Below, piece by piece: positions 57,364 to 64,000 of a stretch of 64,000 bases of DNA. The stretch comes from Microbacterium sp. LWO14-1.2 (GTDB lineage: Bacteria; Actinomycetota; Actinomycetes; Actinomycetales; Microbacteriaceae): positions 806,001 through 870,000 of the forward strand of contig NZ_CP151633.1 of the NCBI RefSeq assembly GCF_038397715.1. The letters run 5' to 3'. The notes beneath the pieces were generated by a model. The model made no database searches, was not told the origin of the DNA, and was given only the letters and a program-made list of their open reading frames with translations. Numbering within the stretch: position 1 is the first letter of the stretch; each line of letters opens with the position of its first letter. The translations under genes and the position numbers were made by a program.

Positions 57364-58530
57364 TCAGGCGTTGGCGAGCTCGGCGGCCTTGTCGGCGCCC
57401 TCGTCCATCGTGGCGGCCAGGGTGACGAGCGGGTGCGCGTACTCCGCGAGGATCGCGCGTCCCTCCTCGACGCGGTTGCCGTCGAGGCGCACGACGAGCG
57501 GCTTGGAGGCCGCGGAGCCGAGCGTCTCGAGGGCGCCCTTGATGCCGTTCGCGACGGCATCGCACGCGGTGATGCCGCCGAAGACGTTCACGAAGACGCT
57601 CTTGACCTGCGGGTCGCCGAGGATGACGTCGAGGCCGTTGGCCATGACCTCCGCCGAGGCGCCGCCGCCGATGTCGAGGAAGTTGGCCGGCTTGACGCCG
57701 TTGTGGTTCTCGCCGGCGTAGGCGACGACGTCGAGCGTCGACATGACGAGCCCGGCGCCGTTGCCGATGATGCCGACCTCGCCGTCGAGCTTCACGTAGT
57801 TGAGGCCGGACTTCTTCGCCTTTGCCTCGAGCGGGTCGGCCGCGTCCTTGTCCTCGAGCTCCTCGTGCTCCGGGTGACGGATCTCGGAGGCGTTGTCGTC
57901 GAGCGTGACCTTGCCGTCGAGGGCGATGATGTCGCCCTCCTCGGTGCGGACGAGCGGGTTGACCTCGACGAGCGTCGCGTCCTCGCCCTTGTAGACGTCG
58001 AACAGCTTCACGAAGACGTCGGAGACCTTCTCGACGAGGTCCTCGGGGAAGTTCGCCGCGCGGGCGATCTCGACGGCCTTCTCCTTGTCGATGCCCGTCA
58101 GCGGGTTGACCTCGACGCGGGCGAGGGCCTCGGGGCGCTCCACCGCGAGCTCCTCGATCTCCATGCCGCCCTCGACCGAGCAGAGGCTCAGGTACGAGCG
58201 GTTGGCGCGGTCGAGCAGCACGGAGAAGTAGAACTCCTCGGCGATGCGCGCACCCTGCGCGACCATGACGCGCTTGACGACGTGGCCCTTGATGTCGAGG
58301 CCGAGGATGGCCTTCGCGGCCTCGTACGCCTCGTCGGGGGTCTTGGCGACCTTGACGCCGCCCGCCTTGCCACGGCCGCCGGTCTTCACCTGAGCCTTGA
58401 CGACGACCACTCCGCCGATCTTCTCGGCTGCCGCCCTCACCTCCTCAGGGGTGTCCGCGACGATGCCGGCGAGGACCGGCACTCCGTACTTCTCGAAAAC
58501 GTCTCGTGCCTGGTACTCGTACAGATCCAC
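57364..58530 (-). CDS. sucC: Succinyl-CoA synthetase beta subunit
   Basis: 388-residue ATP-grasp beta subunit: [19 protein letters not shown] at the N-terminus, [19 protein letters not shown] near 47, [28 protein letters not shown] near 203 with metal-binding Asn/Asp, and [11 protein letters not shown] near 257. It makes succinate plus ATP from succinyl-CoA with SucD. GTG start with GAAGGAA 5 nt upstream. A palindrome 36-49 bp upstream resembles one before icd. Confidence 0.95.
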   Translation of the reverse strand: MDLYEYQARDVFEKYGVPVLAGIVADTPEEVRAAAEKIGGVVVVKAQVKTGGRGKAGGVKVAKTPDEAYEAAKAILGLDIKGHVVKRVMVAQGARIAEEFYFSVLLDRANRSYLSLCSVEGGMEIEELAVERPEALARVEVNPLTGIDKEKAVEIARAANFPEDLVEKVSDVFVKLFDVYKGEDATLVEVNPLVRTEEGDIIALDGKVTLDDNASEIRHPEHEELEDKDAADPLEAKAKKSGLNYVKLDGEVGIIGNGAGLVMSTLDVVAYAGENHNGVKPANFLDIGGGASAEVMANGLDVILGDPQVKSVFVNVFGGITACDAVANGIKGALETLGSAASKPLVVRLDGNRVEEGRAILAEYAHPLVTLAATMDEGADKAAELANA

Positions 58531-58565
58531 TGTGGTTCCTTCACTGGGCTGCTGTCTGGTAATTC

Positions 58566-58579
58566 TCTCGATGTCGAGA
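58566..58579. promoter_or_regulatory. Palindromic motif upstream of sucC
   Basis: TCTCGATGTCGAGA, a 14-bp imperfect palindrome, within an offset larger one, TCGATGTC-GA-GACATCGA (58568-58585, 8-bp arms). It starts 36 bp before the sucC start codon, nearly the same place as the icd motif. Confidence 0.5.
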
Positions 58580-58672
58580 CATCGACCAGTCCCCCAGCCT
58601 ACTACCTCGGCCTGAGCGCCCCGGAGCGCGGGAACCGCTGGCGCGAGGCCACGGAGGTTCTAGGCTTTCGCT

Positions 58673-59335
58673 ATGCGAGACTTCTCCGATTCGCGCGACG
58701 CCGTCGTCGCCGCAGCACTCGAGCTCTTCCAGGCCCAGGGCTTCGATCAGACCTCCGTCGAGCAGATCGCGAAGGCCGCCGGCGTCTCGCGGTCGACGTT
58801 CTTCCGCCAGTTCGGCGGCAAGGAGGACGTCGTGTTCGCCGACCACGAGGTGATGCTCGGCCAGCTGCGCGAGTACCTCGCCGAAGGGCATGACGACCCG
58901 TGGGGCGCGGTGTGCGCGGCATCCGAGTCGGTCTTCGCGCATTTCGCACGCGACCCGGAGCTGGCCCGCCGTCGCTATCAGGTGGTGCGCCAGGTGCCGG
59001 TGCTGCGCGAGCGCGAGATCATCACGGTGTTCCGCTACGAGCGCCTCTTCGACGACTACCTGCGCAGTGCGCTGCCCGGGGTCGACCCTCTGGATGCCGT
59101 CGGCTTCGCCGCCCTGGTCACCGCGGTGCACAACCACGTGCTGCGGCAGCTGCTCCGCGGCAAGAAGAAGGTGCCGCTGTCGACCCTGCAGACCGCCCTC
59201 GCCGATGTGCGACGCCGCTACGGCGTGCCGGCGGAGCCCGAGACCGGTGCCCCCGACGACGTCGTGGTCGCCGTGTTCCCCCGGTCGATGCCGGTCGCGG
59301 AGATCACCCGCCGCCTGCGGTCGCAGCTGGACTGA
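58673..59335 (+). CDS. TetR-family transcriptional regulator
   Basis: 220-residue repressor. N-terminal TetR helix-turn-helix AALELFQAQGFDQTSVEQIAKAAGVSRSTFFRQFGGKEDVVF (within residues 15-57), then a ligand-binding helical domain. TAGGCT 6 nt before ATG predicts a leaderless transcript. The acyl-CoA dehydrogenase gene follows 94 bp downstream behind a palindrome overlapping its promoter, so it is the likely target. Confidence 0.93.
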   Translation: MRDFSDSRDAVVAAALELFQAQGFDQTSVEQIAKAAGVSRSTFFRQFGGKEDVVFADHEVMLGQLREYLAEGHDDPWGAVCAASESVFAHFARDPELARRRYQVVRQVPVLREREIITVFRYERLFDDYLRSALPGVDPLDAVGFAALVTAVHNHVLRQLLRGKKKVPLSTLQTALADVRRRYGVPAEPETGAPDDVVVAVFPRSMPVAEITRRLRSQLD

Positions 59336-59386
59336 CCCCACGCCGACCCGGGCGACAGCCGTCCGCGCGCCCGCCTTCGTGAAACC

Positions 59387-59409
59387 GAGTACCGAGGAGT
59401 ACGATACTC
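59387..59409. promoter_or_regulatory. Probable TetR operator and promoter of the acyl-CoA dehydrogenase
   Basis: Inverted repeat GAGTACCG-N7-CGATACTC. It covers TACGAT (59400-59405), a good -10 box, with TTCGTG 18 nt upstream as -35, so repressor and polymerase would exclude each other. Confidence 0.6.
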
Positions 59410-59429
59410 AGGTCCACGAAGGAGTCCCC

Positions 59430-60665
59430 ATGAGCACCGAAGCCTCCCCCGTCCCCGGCGAGCGGATCGCCTCGTACGACATCACCGCCCGGCAGGACAG
59501 CGACTACTACGCGGTGTTCGCCGACATCCCCGAGGCCGACCGTGCGGCGTGGGACCGCGCGAAGGCGTACATCGACGAGGTCGGGCCGCAGATGGCGGAT
59601 GCCTGGGACCGGGCCGAGTACCCCCTCGACGCCGCCCGCCGCATGGGCGAGATGGACCTCGTCGTCGACGGGATCGAGCATCCGGCCCTCACACACCTCT
59701 CGCCGCTCGCCGCCGGCCTCGTCAACATGGAGATCTCGCGGGGCGACGGGTCTCTCGGCACCGTGCTCGCCGTGCAGGGCGGTCTCGCCCTGCGCACCCT
59801 CGCCCTGTTCGGTTCGCCCGCCCAGCAGGAGCGCTGGCTGACGGCCCTCGCCGACGGCTCGGTCCTCGGCTCCTTCGCCCTCACCGAGCCCGACCACGGC
59901 TCCGACTCGGTGTCGCTCGAGACGGTCGCCCGGCGCGACGGCGAGGAGTGGGTCATCCGCGGAGCGAAGAAGTGGATCGGCAACGGCGCCTCCGGCGGCA
60001 TCACCTTCGTCTGGGCGCGCGTCGACGACGAGACCGCCGCCGAGCACGGGGCCGTCCGCTGCTTCCTCGTCGAGCAGGAGACCGCCGGGTACACGGGCAC
60101 CGCGATCCGGGGCAAGGCGTCGCTGCGGGCGATCCACCAGGCACACATCCGCCTCGACGACGTGCGCGTACCGCTCGACGCGGTGCTGCCGGGCACGAAG
60201 AGCTTCAAGGACGCCTCGATCGTCCTGTACGCGACGCGTTCCGGAGTCGCCTGGTCGGCACTCGGGCACGCGACCGCCTGCTACGAGGCCGCCCTCGCGT
60301 ACGCCACGCAGCGGGTGCAGTTCGGCAAGCCGCTCGCCGGCTTCCAGATGGTGCAGGAGCGACTGACCCACATGCTTGAGGACCTCACGGCGATGCAGCT
60401 GTACTGCCGGCGCCTCGCCGACCTCGAGACCGCAGGCCTGCTGCGGCCCACCCAGGCGTCGCTCGCGAAGTTCCACAACACCCGCGCGGCGCGGCGGGTG
60501 GCGTCGACCGCTCGCGACCTGCTCGGCGGCAACGGGATCCTGCTCGAGTACGGCGTGATGCAGCACATGGCCGACATCGAGGCGATACACACCTACGAGG
60601 GGACGGAGAGCGTGCAGGCCCTGCTGCTCGGGCGCGACATCACCGGCAGGAGCGCTTTCGCCTGA
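59430..60665 (+). CDS. Acyl-CoA dehydrogenase (glutaryl-CoA-dehydrogenase-like)
   Basis: 411-residue flavoprotein. FAD/substrate block GSFALTEPDHGSDSVSLETVARR (conserved core near residue 150) and GAKKWIGNG, the ERLTHMLEDLTAMQ helix, and the catalytic Glu390 in IHTYEGTESVQALLLGRDI. The TEPDHGSD and YEGT motifs fit the glutaryl-CoA group, though other short-chain acyl-CoAs are possible. GAAGGAG lies 6 nt before ATG 59430. Upstream TetR and operator suggest induction by an acyl-CoA or its acid. Confidence 0.9.
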   Translation: MSTEASPVPGERIASYDITARQDSDYYAVFADIPEADRAAWDRAKAYIDEVGPQMADAWDRAEYPLDAARRMGEMDLVVDGIEHPALTHLSPLAAGLVNMEISRGDGSLGTVLAVQGGLALRTLALFGSPAQQERWLTALADGSVLGSFALTEPDHGSDSVSLETVARRDGEEWVIRGAKKWIGNGASGGITFVWARVDDETAAEHGAVRCFLVEQETAGYTGTAIRGKASLRAIHQAHIRLDDVRVPLDAVLPGTKSFKDASIVLYATRSGVAWSALGHATACYEAALAYATQRVQFGKPLAGFQMVQERLTHMLEDLTAMQLYCRRLADLETAGLLRPTQASLAKFHNTRAARRVASTARDLLGGNGILLEYGVMQHMADIEAIHTYEGTESVQALLLGRDITGRSAFA

Positions 60666-60717
60666 GCGCTCCCGCGACGCGGGTGCGTGAACGCCGAGAT
60701 GACGCGGGACGTGCCGG

Positions 60718-61203
60718 TCAGTCGCAGCCGCAGCCGCCGGCCGGCGTCTTCACCATGAAGCACACGTCGCAGACGCCGTAGTCGCGCTCCACCGGCTTGG
60801 GCGTCGCCGCGACGCGGGGTGCGGCGGCCGCGCGGGGCGTCGAGGACCGCTTCGCCTTCACCGGGGCGATCGGCCGGAACTCGCTCGGGTGCGTGACGTA
60901 GAAGTACGGCGCGCGACCCTCACTCGCCCGCAGGCGCAGCGGCGTCGATCCGACGACGATGACCTCGTCCTCGGCGAAGCCGTTGGTGTAGGTCTTCCCG
61001 ATGTGCAGGCTCGCGCCCTCACCGCGACGGATCGCCTCGATGTACCGGCCGCGGTCGATGTAGGAGGAGATGCCGACGGCATCCGTGATCGCCGTGATGA
61101 ACTCGTGGTTCTCTTCGGCGATGCGGTGGGCGCGGAGCGCCTCGCGGAGCGATCGGTACGGACGGGAGGTTCCGGTGGGGGTCGGGCCCTGGACTTCGTT
61201 CAT
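60718..61203 (-). CDS. Hypothetical protein with cysteine-rich C-terminus
   Basis: 161 residues, no signal peptide. N-terminal half (LREALRAHRIAEENHEFITAITDAVG) is helical and charged, the centre has strand-like DEVIVVGSTPLRLR, then an Ala/Pro/Arg linker (about 115-135) and the ending VCDVCFMVKTPAGGCGCD. C-x2-C plus C-x-C spacing suggests a small metal knuckle. I do not recognise a family. Convergent with the acyl-CoA dehydrogenase and divergent from the FAD oxidoreductase. Confidence 0.6.
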   Translation of the reverse strand: MNEVQGPTPTGTSRPYRSLREALRAHRIAEENHEFITAITDAVGISSYIDRGRYIEAIRRGEGASLHIGKTYTNGFAEDEVIVVGSTPLRLRASEGRAPYFYVTHPSEFRPIAPVKAKRSSTPRAAAAPRVAATPKPVERDYGVCDVCFMVKTPAGGCGCD

Positions 61204-61244
61204 CTCCTCCAGGATCTCACGTCCTGACGTGGAAGACTGGCGGC

Positions 61245-62693
61245 ATGGTTCGCGCGACGATCATCGGATCCGGTCCGAACGGCCTTGCGGCGGGGGTCTC
61301 CCTCGCCCGCGCCGGCTACGAGGTGCGGGTGCTGGAGGCGGCCGACACGATCGGCGGCGGCGTCCGCAGCGCCGAGACGACGCTGCCCGGGTTCGTGCAC
61401 GACATCTGCTCGGCCGTGCACCCCGCCGCACTGTCGTCGCCGTTCTTCCAGGCGTTCGGGCTCGCGGACCGCATCGACTGGATCGTGCCGGACATCTCGT
61501 ACGCGCACCCTCTCGACGGCGGCCGCGCGGGCGTCGCCTGGCACGACATCGAGAAGACCGCGGCGGGACTGGGCGTCGACGGCAAGGCCTGGCTGGCGCT
61601 GCTGCGCCCGTTGAGCCGGCACATCGAGGGCGTCGTCGACTTCACCGGGAACCAGATGCTGCGCATCCCTCGGGAGCCGCTCACCGCCCTGCGCTTCGGC
61701 CTGCGCATGATCGACCAGGGCACGCCGTTCGCCTCCCTCTCGTTCCGGACCGACGAGGCCGCCGGTCTCATCTCCGGCGTGCTCGCGCACGCGCCGGCGC
61801 GGATGCCGTCGCTCGCCGCCTCCGCCGCGGGGCTGCTGCTCGCTGCCGCGGGTCACGCCGGCGGCTGGATGTACCCGCGCGGCGGTGCCCAGCGCATCGC
61901 CGACGTCATGGTCGCCGACATCGAGGCGCACGGCGGCACGGTCGAGTCGGGGGTCCACGTCACCGACCTCGGCGATCTCGATTGGGGCGACCCGGATGCC
62001 GGCGACCTGCTGCTGCTGAACACGTCACCGCGGCTGCTGCTCACCCACCCCGACATCCCCGACCGCTACGCCAGGGCGATCCAGGGATACCGCTACGGCG
62101 CCGCCGCCGCGAAGGTCGACTTCGCCCTCGACGGGCCCATCCCCTGGACCAACCCCGACGTGGCCCGGGCGCCCACCGTGCACCTCGGCGGCACGAGAGC
62201 CGAGGTCGCCGCGAGTGAGAACGCCGTGGCGCGCGGCCGGGTCAGCGACCGTCCGTATGTGCTCACCGTGCAGCCGTCGATTCTCGACCCGACGCGCGCC
62301 CCCGAGGGCAAGGCCGTGCTGTGGGCGTACATCCACGTGCCTGCGAACTCCGACCTCGACCCGACCGAGCTCGTCACCCGGCAGGTCGAGAGGTTCGCTC
62401 CGGGTTTCCGCGACCGCATCCTCGCGCACCACGCAGTCCCGGCCTCGGCGCGCGAGGCCGTCAACCCGGCCGAGATCGGCGGCGACATCCTCGGCGGCGC
62501 CTTCACGATCCCGCAGGCCATCCGGCGGCCCGTGCTGAGCGCGGCCCCGTGGCGCACGCCGATGCGCGGCGTGTACCTCGCCTCCTCGTCGACCCCGCCC
62601 GGTCCCGGCGTCAACGGCATGGCCGGGTGGCACGCCGCGCGCACAGCGCTCGCGGACGCCGGCGAACGAGCCACGCTCGCCGACCTGTTCTGA
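61245..62693 (+). CDS. FAD-dependent oxidoreductase, phytoene-desaturase-like
   Basis: 482 residues. N-terminal dinucleotide motif ATIIGSGPNGLAAGVSLARAGYEVRVLEA and GGGVRSAETTLPGF are those of the CrtI/amine-oxidase group; the C-terminal FAD contact is GVYLASSSTPPGPGVNGMAGWHAA. No carotenoid genes are nearby, so function in carotenoid synthesis is doubtful; it belongs to the broad pyridine-nucleotide-disulfide/NAD(P)-FAD family. AAGACT 6 nt before ATG predicts a leaderless message. Confidence 0.85.
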   Translation: MVRATIIGSGPNGLAAGVSLARAGYEVRVLEAADTIGGGVRSAETTLPGFVHDICSAVHPAALSSPFFQAFGLADRIDWIVPDISYAHPLDGGRAGVAWHDIEKTAAGLGVDGKAWLALLRPLSRHIEGVVDFTGNQMLRIPREPLTALRFGLRMIDQGTPFASLSFRTDEAAGLISGVLAHAPARMPSLAASAAGLLLAAAGHAGGWMYPRGGAQRIADVMVADIEAHGGTVESGVHVTDLGDLDWGDPDAGDLLLLNTSPRLLLTHPDIPDRYARAIQGYRYGAAAAKVDFALDGPIPWTNPDVARAPTVHLGGTRAEVAASENAVARGRVSDRPYVLTVQPSILDPTRAPEGKAVLWAYIHVPANSDLDPTELVTRQVERFAPGFRDRILAHHAVPASAREAVNPAEIGGDILGGAFTIPQAIRRPVLSAAPWRTPMRGVYLASSSTPPGPGVNGMAGWHAARTALADAGERATLADLF

Positions 62694-62752
62694 ATCCTCC
62701 CCCCGCCGTCCACCCCCTTCTGCGCCCGCCCGTCCGGGGCCAGGATGGGTGC

Positions 62753-63796
62753 ATGCGCTACGAGATCCCCGCTCCCATGCTCGCCAAGGCGGCGGCATCC
62801 GTCCCCGACCCGGCGAAGACGACCGGCGGGCTGCTGTTCGAGCCGAAGTGGGACGGGTTCCGCGGGCTCATCGCGTGGGACGGCGAGACCGTGGAGATCG
62901 GGTCGCGGGGCGCGAAACCGCTCACCCGCTACTTCCCGGAGCTCGTCGAGGCGATCCCGGAACTCCTCCCCGGCCCGTGCCTGCTCGACGGCGAGATCGT
63001 CGTCGCCACCGGCCGCGAGGGCGCACAGCGGCTCGACTGGGAGGCGCTGAGTCAGCGCATCCACCCCGCGGCGTCACGCGTCGCGAGACTGGCGGCGGAG
63101 ACCCCCGCGATGTTCATCTCCTTCGATCTGCTCGCCGAGGGCGACGACGACCTGCTGCAGACGCCCTTCCGAGAGCGCCGCGAGCGCCTCGAAGCACTGA
63201 TGGCGACGGTCGAGCATCCGCTGCACATCACCCGCACCACCACCGACCGCGACGCGGCCGTCCGCTGGCTCGCCGAGTTCGAGGGTGCCGGACTCGACGG
63301 CGTCGTCGCGAAGCCGCTGGACCAGCCCTACGCGCCGGGGAAGCGCACGCTCATCAAGGTCAAGCACGCGCGGACCGCCGATGTCGTGGCGCTCGGCTAC
63401 CGCATCCACAAGTCGGGCAGCGGGGTCGGATCGCTGCTGGTCGGGCTGTACGACGCCGACGGGGTGCTGCGCCAGGTCGGCGGGGTCGCCGCGTGGAGCG
63501 ACAAGCGCCGCGCAGAACTCGTGGACGAACTCGCTCCCCTCGTCGAGCGCGACGACGACGGCGCGGCCGTGACCGGCGAGAGCGAGCGGTCGCGGTTCAG
63601 CGGGTCGAAGGACGTCTCGTTCGTGCGGTTGCGGCCCGAACGCGTTCTCGAGGTGCGCTACGACCAGCTGGAGGGGGCCCGCTTCCGGCACACCGTGCAG
63701 TTCGAGCGCTGGCGCCCCGATCGCGACGCGCGCTCGTGCACGTACGACCAGCTCGACACGGTCGCCGGGTACGACCTCGCCGACGTGATCGGCTGA
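62753..63796 (+). CDS. ligC: ATP-dependent DNA ligase (LigC type)
   Basis: 347-residue ligase lacking extra N- and C-terminal domains. Motif I is FEPKWDGFRG with the adenylated Lys32; motif III FISFDLLAEGDDD near 120; motif IV GLDGVVAKP near 180; motif V GKRTLIKVKH near 197; then an OB-fold. It is shorter than LigB and LigD and matches mycobacterial LigC-like enzymes used in short-gap or end-joining repair. CAGGAT 6 nt before ATG 62753 suggests a leaderless transcript. Convergent with a probable polymerase-domain gene. Confidence 0.87.
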   Translation: MRYEIPAPMLAKAAASVPDPAKTTGGLLFEPKWDGFRGLIAWDGETVEIGSRGAKPLTRYFPELVEAIPELLPGPCLLDGEIVVATGREGAQRLDWEALSQRIHPAASRVARLAAETPAMFISFDLLAEGDDDLLQTPFRERRERLEALMATVEHPLHITRTTTDRDAAVRWLAEFEGAGLDGVVAKPLDQPYAPGKRTLIKVKHARTADVVALGYRIHKSGSGVGSLLVGLYDADGVLRQVGGVAAWSDKRRAELVDELAPLVERDDDGAAVTGESERSRFSGSKDVSFVRLRPERVLEVRYDQLEGARFRHTVQFERWRPDRDARSCTYDQLDTVAGYDLADVIG

Positions 63797-63820
63797 CGCG
63801 CGGCATCCGGAGCCGGCGCC

Positions 63821-64000
63821 TCACTCCCCGGTTGGCTCGCCGTTCTCGTCCCAGTTCGCGGCGACCTTCTTGCTCGGCTGCACACGCGGCGGCTCGCCCG
63901 GCATCTTCGGGAACTCCGGAGGGAACGGCAGCTCCCCGAGCCCGTCGGCCTTGTCGCGCTCCCACCACTCCAGCAGGGTGTCGATGCGCCCCGGCGACGC
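63821..64000 (-). CDS. Probable NHEJ polymerase/primase-domain protein, C-terminal end only
   Basis: Only the last 59 codons are in the window, open to base 64000. The tail reads RIDTLLEWWERDKADGLGEL, then PFPPEFPKMPGEPPRVQPSK and KVAANWDENG. The PKMPGEPPRV segment resembles the ends of free-standing actinobacterial LigD-type polymerase-domain proteins. Its convergence with a LigC-type ligase (24 bp between stops) supports an end-joining role. Identification rests on this short tail only. Confidence 0.5.
   Translation of the reverse strand, partial: ASPGRIDTLLEWWERDKADGLGELPFPPEFPKMPGEPPRVQPSKKVAANWDENGEPTGE

Overview
The window is GC-rich, densely coding chromosomal DNA from an actinobacterium, most likely a Microbacteriaceae member of the Microbacterium type. 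This is inferred from the monomeric NADP isocitrate dehydrogenase, the perM-purN-purH gene order, a GlyA-FolD operon behind a ZTP riboswitch, many leaderless genes (a TANNNT-like -10 box 6-7 nt before the start codon), and the unusual codon pairs GAT-GCC and GCA-TCC. No rRNA, tRNA, CRISPR array, phage or classical insertion sequence was seen. Coordinates and motifs were read by eye; no database search was run.

Layout. 1-2.6 kb: end of a homoprotocatechuate meta-cleavage operon (hpaD partial, hpaH, hpaI). 2.7-4.7 kb: an MFS exporter behind a tiny upstream ORF, then a DUF6882-like protein. 4.8-7.1 kb: folD and glyA under a ZTP riboswitch. 7.1-9.8 kb: leaderless GH20 hexosaminidase and nagA. 10.2-12.3 kb: an ECF-type sigma factor fused to a zinc-finger anti-sigma-like domain, membrane segments and a Pro/Ala-rich tail. 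12.4-14.6 kb: DUF2568 protein, FAD oxidoreductase, NUDIX hydrolase. 14.6-22.6 kb: amino-sugar and D-amino-acid cluster (nagB, ROK kinase, ROK repressor, a single ORF joining an N-acyl-D-amino-acid deacylase to a GH20 hexosaminidase, a PLP D-amino-acid dehydratase/aldolase-like enzyme, divergent RidA).

22.7-27.1 kb: L,D-transpeptidase, icd, GNAT acetyltransferase. 27.3-35.4 kb: LacI-controlled oligosaccharide operon (solute-binding lipoprotein, two permeases, YicI-type alpha-xylosidase, GH1 beta-glucosidase), consistent with uptake and intracellular breakdown of xyloglucan-type oligosaccharides; no ATPase is encoded locally. 35.4-37.6 kb: repeat-rich island with a nested minisatellite, a coiled-coil protein, a C/T-rich tract and an AbiEi/DUF559 gene flanked by two 78-bp palindromic repeat clusters of identical architecture. 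37.6-41.6 kb: heterodimeric ABC exporter behind a short leader ORF. 41.7-43.8 kb: alkylation repair (Ada-AlkA fusion, Ogt).

43.9-51 kb: APC permease and LysR regulator opposite a carbohydrate operon (YjbQ, FGGY kinase, two TIM-barrel isomerases, SDR), possibly a tetrose/tetritol route. 51-54.8 kb: perM-purN-purH. 54.8-58.6 kb: NCS2 purine permease and sucCD. 58.7-60.7 kb: TetR regulator and an acyl-CoA dehydrogenase. 60.7-64 kb: a small cysteine-ended protein, a phytoene-desaturase-like oxidoreductase, a LigC-type DNA ligase, and the convergent C-terminal end of what looks like an NHEJ polymerase-domain protein.

The strongest candidate for an undescribed system is the 1.1-kb DUF559 element at 36482-37603. 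Next are the deacylase-hexosaminidase fusion, the membrane-tethered sigma fusion, and a shared palindromic motif placed at nearly the same distance upstream of icd and sucC.
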